Shown here: piece after piece, positions 19,600 to 24,150 of the stretch | How the letters are laid out: each line of letters opens with the position of its first letter | How positions within the stretch are numbered: position 1 is the stretch's first letter | Virus record (IMG/VR): IMGVR_UViG_3300024262_000235 | Coordinates: 1-24,150 of that record | Source of the DNA: a virus | Direction: 5' to 3' (one strand) | Length of the DNA stretch: 24,150 nucleotides | Notes under the pieces: generated by a model | What the model was told of the DNA's origin: nothing | Database searches by the model: none | Seen by the model: only the letters and a program-made list of their open reading frames with translations | Program-made: the position numbers and the translations under genes

Positions 19600-20727
19600 A
19601 TGCCAGATACAGGAACAGGAACAGCCGTTTATGCGGCTAACGAAACTGCTGGAACTGAGGTAAGTTCCACATATGAGGGGAGGCATTTAACCTTCCTACT
19701 TTCAGAGCTCGCTACTGTTGTAAGCGGAACAGTTGTAAAAGGTGAGCCAGTTTGCGTTAGGGATGGGCGTGGGGATATTGTAGGTGTCGCTTTTACAAGT
19801 AGCACTACTGCCGCTGACCGAATTGCTATTGATACCGAGGGCATCTGGAATCTACTCGTATATGCCGATGATGACCTTGGCGAGGTAGCAGTTGCGGTTG
19901 GTGATGCACTTTACATTGATACTGACGATGGTGGGTGTACGATCTCAAGGAGACACGACCCCGAACAGCATACACTATTCGGTTATGCTCTTGGTGCGGT
20001 CAATAGTGGAGAAGAGGCTATCATAGCGGTAAAAGTCCATTGGGGGCCGAGCGAAGACCGTATCCTTATGGGGATTGACGCCAATGGCGGCACTCGTTAT
20101 ACGGAGGCGGTTACTGGAATGCCTCGTGTTCAAATCAACAGTGACTATTCAGGGGCTTCGGGGATACATATAAACCAGTATCCCTCCGCAGCTCTCGCAG
20201 CAGCCTCTACTGCTGCCTCCCTATACACGATTAGGGCGATAGCTGATGTGTCTGCTGCCACAACTATGACTGATGGTAACCTGCACGGTGTTCATGGTTA
20301 TGCAAGGGTTTATGGCACACTTGACGGAGGCGGACTTGGTGGTGTCAGGATTGCTGGTGTCAAAGGTGAGGTTTACTCCGATGCTGCTGTCATCACCGCT
20401 TGCGACTTTATCTCTGGTGTTATGGCTTTTGCCACACTGGACGTAAGACCCACTGCTGGAGTCTATGCAGCCTATATAGCATACTCAGCTAGTGGTGTTA
20501 TCTATCCTGATGCGATGTTCTACGGTTATGGGAGATTCATGAATGGCATCGACCTGACAGGTTGGAATGCTACAAATGCAGGAGATAACCATACTATCGT
20601 TCTTGATAATTCCTTCGGTTATGATGCAAGTGTAGCCGCAGTTGGTGGTGGTGCTACGATTGCCTGTATCAGAGTAGAAATTGGGGGAGTTGATGGATGG
20701 GTACCAGTGCTTGCAGCTGCACTTTAA
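19600..20727 (+). CDS. Capsid decoration-like protein (DUF2190-like N-terminus)
   Basis: A 375-aa protein, ATG 19600 behind AGGAGG. Residues about 45-150 follow the DUF2190 pattern: 'KGEPVCVRDGRGDIVGVAFTS', 'RIAIDTEGIWNLLV', 'VGDALYIDTDDGG', 'LFGYALGAVNSGEEAIIAVKVHWG'. DUF2190 proteins are trimeric capsid decoration proteins. The C-terminal 200 residues are Gly/Ala/Ser-rich beta sequence ('HGVHGYARVYGTLDGGGLGG') seen on phage surface proteins. Position just upstream of the capsid gene agrees with a decoration or spike role. Confidence 0.72.
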   Translation: MPDTGTGTAVYAANETAGTEVSSTYEGRHLTFLLSELATVVSGTVVKGEPVCVRDGRGDIVGVAFTSSTTAADRIAIDTEGIWNLLVYADDDLGEVAVAVGDALYIDTDDGGCTISRRHDPEQHTLFGYALGAVNSGEEAIIAVKVHWGPSEDRILMGIDANGGTRYTEAVTGMPRVQINSDYSGASGIHINQYPSAALAAASTAASLYTIRAIADVSAATTMTDGNLHGVHGYARVYGTLDGGGLGGVRIAGVKGEVYSDAAVITACDFISGVMAFATLDVRPTAGVYAAYIAYSASGVIYPDAMFYGYGRFMNGIDLTGWNATNAGDNHTIVLDNSFGYDASVAAVGGGATIACIRVEIGGVDGWVPVLAAAL

Positions 20728-20759
20728 TCTAGCGTAAATAAAAAAGGAGTGAAAAGAAA

Positions 20760-21101
20760 ATGCGTAAACTAAACTTAAAAAACTACACGGTAAAAGTCGA
20801 TGTCCCTGACCAGATGAATCCAGGCAGGTTGATAAAGACTGAATTTCCTTACCATGTCAAGGATTCAATTCTTAATCTAATGTTTATTCCTGACTTGCAG
20901 TTGAACGGTGCTGAACTGGTCAAGCAAAATGTGCTGGCTATGAAGCTAGAACAGTGCAAGGAGGATGTAATCCTGTTGGAAGATGAAGAGTATGCCAGGA
21001 TTAAACAAGCAATAGATACCTTTAAGGGATTCGGCCGAAACGATGTAGAGTTAGTGACACGCATTAACGAAGCAGAGGTAGCAGAGGTGAAAACAAAGTA
21101 A
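20760..21101 (+). CDS. Conserved small phage protein upstream of the capsid gene
   Basis: A 113-aa protein, ATG 20760 behind AAAGGAG. It starts 'MRKLNLKNYTVKVDVPDQ', continues 'FPYHVKDSILNLMFIPDLQL' and 'EDVILLEDEEYARIKQAIDTFKGFGRNDVELVTRI', and ends in a basic tail. The pattern is familiar from environmental phage head modules, but I cannot assign a function. It may be a minor head or capsid-assembly protein. Confidence 0.6.
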   Translation: MRKLNLKNYTVKVDVPDQMNPGRLIKTEFPYHVKDSILNLMFIPDLQLNGAELVKQNVLAMKLEQCKEDVILLEDEEYARIKQAIDTFKGFGRNDVELVTRINEAEVAEVKTK

Positions 21102-21119
21102 CTATAAGGAGGTTCTATT

Positions 21120-22256
21120 ATGGAACTTATGAAGTTAATGGAAGACTGGAAAGGTTATACGTCCCTAACCGAAATGGGAGCACGGCATACTGATGCAGAA
21201 ATTGCTGCTTTCAACAACCTGATCGGTAATGCCCGTAACTATCCAGCCTATAAACATGAATACCTATTAAGGGAAGCTATGACTACATCCGACTTCCCCT
21301 ACCTGTTCGGCGATGTAACCGATAGACAGATGCTTGCTGCATATCAGGCAATCGAACCTGAATGGAAGAAATACATGAGGATTAAGACCGTCAATCGGTT
21401 ATACCCGTGGGTCGGTGGTCGCCGATTTGCAATCACTTTAGGCGGGATGTATCTCGGAGAGGTGGGTGAAAAAGGAGAATACTTAGCCCTGGAGAAAACG
21501 GAGAAAAAGTACGATGTCTATGCTCGCAAATACGGTAATCAAATAGACATCTCATGGGAGACCATGATAGCTGACGACCTGGGGGCATTGAAGGATTCGC
21601 CGTCCGAGATGGCATGGCTGGCAGCTAATACCGAGCACTACACAGCCGTAAACCTTTATGCGGACGATATTGGCACTCATGTTGTTGGTGGGAACTTGTA
21701 CGAGAATGGAGTTAATGCTGATGTTCTGCCTCTGACCATTGCGAACCTTGAGGCTTCAGTGGCAGCGATGGCGGCAATCCGGCATCCCAGTGGGCAACCC
21801 ATCAGGAACCGTGCCAAATATCTGGTTATCTCCGATGGAGGGCTGGAATTTACGGCTCGACAAATCCTGACCTCGGCCAACAAGATGTGGACTCAAACTA
21901 CTGCGCTGGCTGCCCCAGTCGCCTACCCAACCGCCAATGTGATTAGTCAATACGGACTACAGCTTATAGTTGACCCGTGGCTATCGATTGCGGGTACGGC
22001 TGGATGGACAGCTAACTCGTGGTATCTGTTTGCCGACCCAGCGAATATCGCAGCCATAGAGTGCGACTACCTCAAAGGACATGAGAGACCGGAGGTTTGC
22101 ATGAAGGCAAGCGATAAGGTGACTATTGGTGGTGGAGCACTCAACCCGATGAGCGGAGACTTTGCTACTGATAACATCTTCTATCGAATCCGTCAATGCT
22201 TCGGTGCAAATAAGCTGGATTGGAGAGCTACTTATTATAATAGAGTCGCAGACTAA
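21120..22256 (+). CDS. Major capsid protein (HK97-fold, Mu gpT-like)
   Basis: A 378-aa protein, ATG 21120 behind AAGGAGG. It has the capsid order: N-arm ('HTDAEIAAFNNLIGNARNYPAYKHEYLLREAM'), E-loop region ('MRIKTVNRLYPWVGGRRF', 'GEYLALEKTEKKYDVYARKYGNQIDISWETMIADD'), P/A-domain ('GQPIRNRAKYLVISDGGLEFTARQIL') and C-end ('SWYLFADPANIAAIECDYLKGHERPEV', 'FYRIRQCFGANKLDWRATYYN'). Gene order protease-scaffold, decoration, capsid supports it. It forms the icosahedral shell. Confidence 0.9.
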   Translation: MELMKLMEDWKGYTSLTEMGARHTDAEIAAFNNLIGNARNYPAYKHEYLLREAMTTSDFPYLFGDVTDRQMLAAYQAIEPEWKKYMRIKTVNRLYPWVGGRRFAITLGGMYLGEVGEKGEYLALEKTEKKYDVYARKYGNQIDISWETMIADDLGALKDSPSEMAWLAANTEHYTAVNLYADDIGTHVVGGNLYENGVNADVLPLTIANLEASVAAMAAIRHPSGQPIRNRAKYLVISDGGLEFTARQILTSANKMWTQTTALAAPVAYPTANVISQYGLQLIVDPWLSIAGTAGWTANSWYLFADPANIAAIECDYLKGHERPEVCMKASDKVTIGGGALNPMSGDFATDNIFYRIRQCFGANKLDWRATYYNRVAD

Positions 22257-22280
22257 ATAAGTAGACTAAACTAAGCTTGT

Positions 22281-22319
22281 CGGGGTGAGGGGGTTTGTTA
22301 CTCCTTCCCCCTTGCCCTG
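22281..22319 (+). other. GC-rich hairpin after the capsid gene
   Basis: The 5' arm 22281-22293 (GGGG-TGA-GGGGG core) pairs with 22307-22319 (CCCCC-TTG-CCC core). It gives 13 positions with three G-T wobbles and a 13-base loop. No T-run follows, and the next gene's GGAGG is at about 22327, so it is probably an mRNA-stability, attenuation or processing element and not a full terminator. Confidence 0.55.
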
Positions 22320-22336
22320 GCTCTTTGGAGGTGAAT

Positions 22337-22639
22337 ATGTCAAATCCGGTGCTTGACTATCCATGGGATAAAGTAAACGTTATTGCAGATGCAATCGTGC
22401 ACACCGGGGCGTGTGTATTGCACTCAATAACTTTTAATGGCATGACTGCTGTAGGGGATGTTGCGATATATGATGGCATTGATAATACAGGAACGTTAAT
22501 CGGGACGCTTATTTTAAGAAGCGCTATCCATGTTTCCTGTCAGCCGTTTACGCTAATCCTTGACTGCGAAATGGAAACTGGTATATTTTTTGATTATGAT
22601 GCTGCCTTCGCTGGCAATTTTACAGTGACCTTTAAGTGA
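22337..22639 (+). CDS. Small beta-type structural protein
   Basis: ATG 22337 is chosen over 22295 because of the TTTGGAGGTGA site just upstream. A 100-aa product with beta pattern ('VHTGACVLHSITFNGMTAVGDVAIYDGIDNTGTLIGTLIL', 'CQPFTLILDCEMETGIFF'), like small capsid-surface or head-tail proteins in this location. Stop TGA at 22637-22639. Function inferred only from position. Confidence 0.6.
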   Translation: MSNPVLDYPWDKVNVIADAIVHTGACVLHSITFNGMTAVGDVAIYDGIDNTGTLIGTLILRSAIHVSCQPFTLILDCEMETGIFFDYDAAFAGNFTVTFK

Positions 22640-22645
22640 GGAGAA

Positions 22646-22813
22646 ATGGACAGAGAACCTTATAACTCGAAATACTGCAAAGAGGTAAAGTGTGCCTTGC
22701 GGTCTGGGAACAAGTGTACTGTGGAAGCATGCACGCGAAAGGGTGCCGAAAAATGGCCGGCTTATTTTACAGAGTATGGCGTTCTGGCGGATGGAGATGA
22801 GATAGATGCCTGA
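22646..22813 (+). CDS. Four-Cys mini-protein, 55 aa
   Basis: ATG 22646 behind GAGGAG. 'YCKEVKCALRSGNKCTVEAC' places cysteines at 12, 17, 25 and 30, a compact metal-binding or disulfide pattern, followed by an aromatic/acidic tail ('WPAYFTEYGVLADGDEIDA'). It overlaps the next gene by eight bases (22806). Unknown function; a structural-operon location is unusual for such a protein. Confidence 0.55.
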   Translation: MDREPYNSKYCKEVKCALRSGNKCTVEACTRKGAEKWPAYFTEYGVLADGDEIDA

Positions 22814-23117
22814 CCCAAGAATATGGCCAATAGAAAATGTAAACGACACCTTCGTTGCCGTTGGTGCTGTATCTACTCTGGTTTTAGTAGCCAACGCTAA
22901 TAGGGGTGATTCCGACCTTACAAATGACGGTGACGGTATTATCTATCTTGCCAGAGGAAACGCTGCTGTTATCGGTTCGGGAATACGCCTCAATCCCAAT
23001 GGTGGCACTTATCATATTGGAACTAACAACCTATTCCATGGTGAGGTTTACGGCATTTCAACCTGTGATGAGCAGGAGACTATTAATCTGGCTATAAGTG
23101 AGGGCAATCGACCATGA
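22806..23117 (+). CDS. Small structural beta protein
   Basis: A 103-aa protein, ATG 22806, overlapping the previous stop. It has beta-type sequence 'NVNDTFVAVGAVSTLVLVANANRGDSDLTNDGDGIIYLARGNAAVIGSGIRLNPNGGTYHI', reminiscent of small virion decoration or head-tail proteins. It is ATGA-coupled to the next gene. Function by context only. Confidence 0.6.
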   Translation: MPDPRIWPIENVNDTFVAVGAVSTLVLVANANRGDSDLTNDGDGIIYLARGNAAVIGSGIRLNPNGGTYHIGTNNLFHGEVYGISTCDEQETINLAISEGNRP

Positions 23118-23587
23118 GCGGTGAAGGTGTACATAATCCTGCAGCTATTGATACTTTAGCGCTAGAGGCAAGCGTGCAAGCTCTCCAGGCTGATATTGAT
23201 TTACTTCAGTTAGATGTTGACGCCATCCGGGAAGTCACTGATTCAGAGGCTATTTTAACTGAGACAAGCGGACAGATAACGACCGATGGTACCGAGCAGA
23301 CTGTTTATACTAATGAAGCTCCTGCGGGCATATTTGAAGCCAAGCTCTTTTCGTTAGATTTTACCAACCAGACTGTAACTGAAACATTGCGGGTGCGAGT
23401 TTACCGCCGCATAGTACCAGGAGGGGTCATGCTAAAGTTTGGTGATACCACTTTCAATGCTGTGCAAGACCCCTTAGGGAAAGATGTAACTCTACCCCCG
23501 AATAGATATGGAATCCGGGTAACAATTCAATCGACAGGGACTAAGAGAGCCTATAATTGGGAAGTATTTTACAAGGAGGCTCCGTAA
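23114..23587 (+). CDS. Coiled-coil plus beta virion protein
   Basis: A 157-aa protein, ATG 23114. Residues 10-40 form a short leucine-heptad coiled coil ('IDTLALEASVQALQADIDLLQLDVDAI'). Residues 50-157 are beta-rich ('TDGTEQTVYTNEAPAGIFEAKLFSLDF', 'TLRVRVYRRIVPGG', 'NRYGIRVTIQSTGTKRAYNWEVFYK'). This trimer-forming stalk plus beta head is common in phage virion surface proteins. Its stop TAA shares a base with the next ATG (23587). Confidence 0.6.
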   Translation: MSGEGVHNPAAIDTLALEASVQALQADIDLLQLDVDAIREVTDSEAILTETSGQITTDGTEQTVYTNEAPAGIFEAKLFSLDFTNQTVTETLRVRVYRRIVPGGVMLKFGDTTFNAVQDPLGKDVTLPPNRYGIRVTIQSTGTKRAYNWEVFYKEAP

Positions 23588-24150
23588 TGAGCGTGCATTA
23601 TGACGCCTTGGCTATAAACAGGAATATGGCATTAGACCTTCCGTTCAGGGAAGGTATTGGAGCTATTACTCACAGCATAGCCAGGACAAAGCCTGTAGTT
23701 ACAATAATAGGCGCTCCTTGGTCAACCCTTGATTCAAACTTACCCTTTCTTACTCTTGATGGAGCTACTGAGTATTTATGGGCTTCTGCTGCGGATACTG
23801 GGAATTTGGACTTTACCAATACGGACTACAGCCTTGGGGGTTGGTTTCGGATTGACAGTGGTGGAGATGACGACAAAACACTAATGAGCCGTTTTCTATT
23901 AAGCAATACTGGGTGGGAAATGTATCATTATACTACCTTGACGCTTCAGATGCGGCACCATCATTTGAGCCTAGCTCCAACGCTTCGTTCATCTGCTTAT
24001 TCCCATGGATGGGCTTATGGTAATTGGTATTTTATGGGCTTTAGCCGGCTTCAGGCTACTCAGAGTGCGATATTCTATCGTGGTGATGTGACTGGTTTTA
24101 GTGCCATTACCACGATATGCAATGGTGGCTTACTAGACCCCGACACATCA
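23587..24150 (+). CDS. LamG/concanavalin-like virion protein, 3'-truncated
   Basis: ATG 23587 opens a frame with no stop up to the window edge (188 codons). 'YDALAINRNMALDLPFREGIG', then 'LTLDGATEYLWASAADTGNLDFTNTDYSLGGWFRID', 'KTLMSRFLLSNTGWEMYHY', and 'WYFMGFSRLQATQSAIFYRGD' is the pattern of LamG-type jelly-roll domains on phage virions: a value domain with 'S.GGWF' and 'NWY' strands. It probably binds carbohydrate on the host surface or decorates the capsid. The rest lies beyond the window. Confidence 0.75.
   Translation, partial: MSVHYDALAINRNMALDLPFREGIGAITHSIARTKPVVTIIGAPWSTLDSNLPFLTLDGATEYLWASAADTGNLDFTNTDYSLGGWFRIDSGGDDDKTLMSRFLLSNTGWEMYHYTTLTLQMRHHHLSLAPTLRSSAYSHGWAYGNWYFMGFSRLQATQSAIFYRGDVTGFSAITTICNGGLLDPDTS

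Noticed and set aside
1-24150. Stop-codon reassignment as explanation for the in-frame stops at 2608 and 5089-5100
   Set aside because: TAA, TAG and TGA all end well-defined genes with proper downstream starts across the window, so no general recoding is supported.
1-24150. tRNA genes, CRISPR arrays, insertion sequences and integrase
   Set aside because: No cloverleaf-like sequence, regular repeat-spacer array, transposase or recombinase was noticed while reading; an integrase could lie outside the window.

Overview
This window reads as part of a tailed bacteriophage (siphovirus-like, HK97-type head) or an integrated prophage. Nearly every gene lies on the + strand, and genes are packed with ATGA/TAATG overlaps and strong GGAGG ribosome binding sites. 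The sequence shows portal, terminase, prohead protease/scaffold, capsid and tail-tip genes plus an ERF recombinase. The consensus TTGACA/TATAAT promoters and Shine-Dalgarno sites indicate a bacterial host. I cannot name the host; several small proteins look like those from uncultured environmental (perhaps Chloroflexota-type) phages, but that is a weak inference. Both edges cut genes: a tail protein at the left and a LamG-like protein at the right.

Layout. 1-2.8 kb: end of a tail-tip/fibre gene, an AT-rich HNH endonuclease, and three or four tiny coiled-coil/membrane/basic proteins, one with an in-frame stop. 2.8-5.7 kb: promoter, ERF annealing protein, HNH protein, Zn-finger protein, a TGTAAC repeat region, a replisome-organizer-like protein, a Zn-ribbon/HTH protein, a decayed Zn-ribbon gene and a NinB/Orf-like recombination mediator. 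5.7-7.1 kb: a second strong promoter, a membrane/coiled-coil protein and a transglutaminase-fold cysteine-peptidase-like protein, possibly the lysis or cell-entry pair. 7.1-10.5 kb: a third promoter and a run of small early-type proteins (Gam/ERF-neighbour-type, winged HTH, RHH, several Cys-rich). 10.5-12 kb: a ParB-like/DNA methyltransferase fusion and a coiled-coil protein. 12-17.6 kb: small and large terminase, portal, small proteins and SPP1 gp7-like head morphogenesis protein, ending in a strong terminator. 17.6-24.15 kb: ChaB-protease-scaffold fusion, DUF2190-like decoration protein, major capsid protein, small structural proteins and a LamG-like protein.

The most striking object is in the large terminase gene. 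A complete intein (13016-13819; Cys1, block-B His, C-terminal His-Asn, +1 Thr) interrupts the conserved VVM/TRWH motif. Inside it, in a different reading frame on the same strand, lies an intact 158-aa endonuclease VII/HNH gene (13252-13728). The intein frame stays open across the whole nested gene, so one stretch of DNA appears to encode both the intein linker and a separate homing-type nuclease. With two other HNH genes and a base-composition break inside the methyltransferase, the window shows repeated invasion by mobile nucleases and domain exchange.
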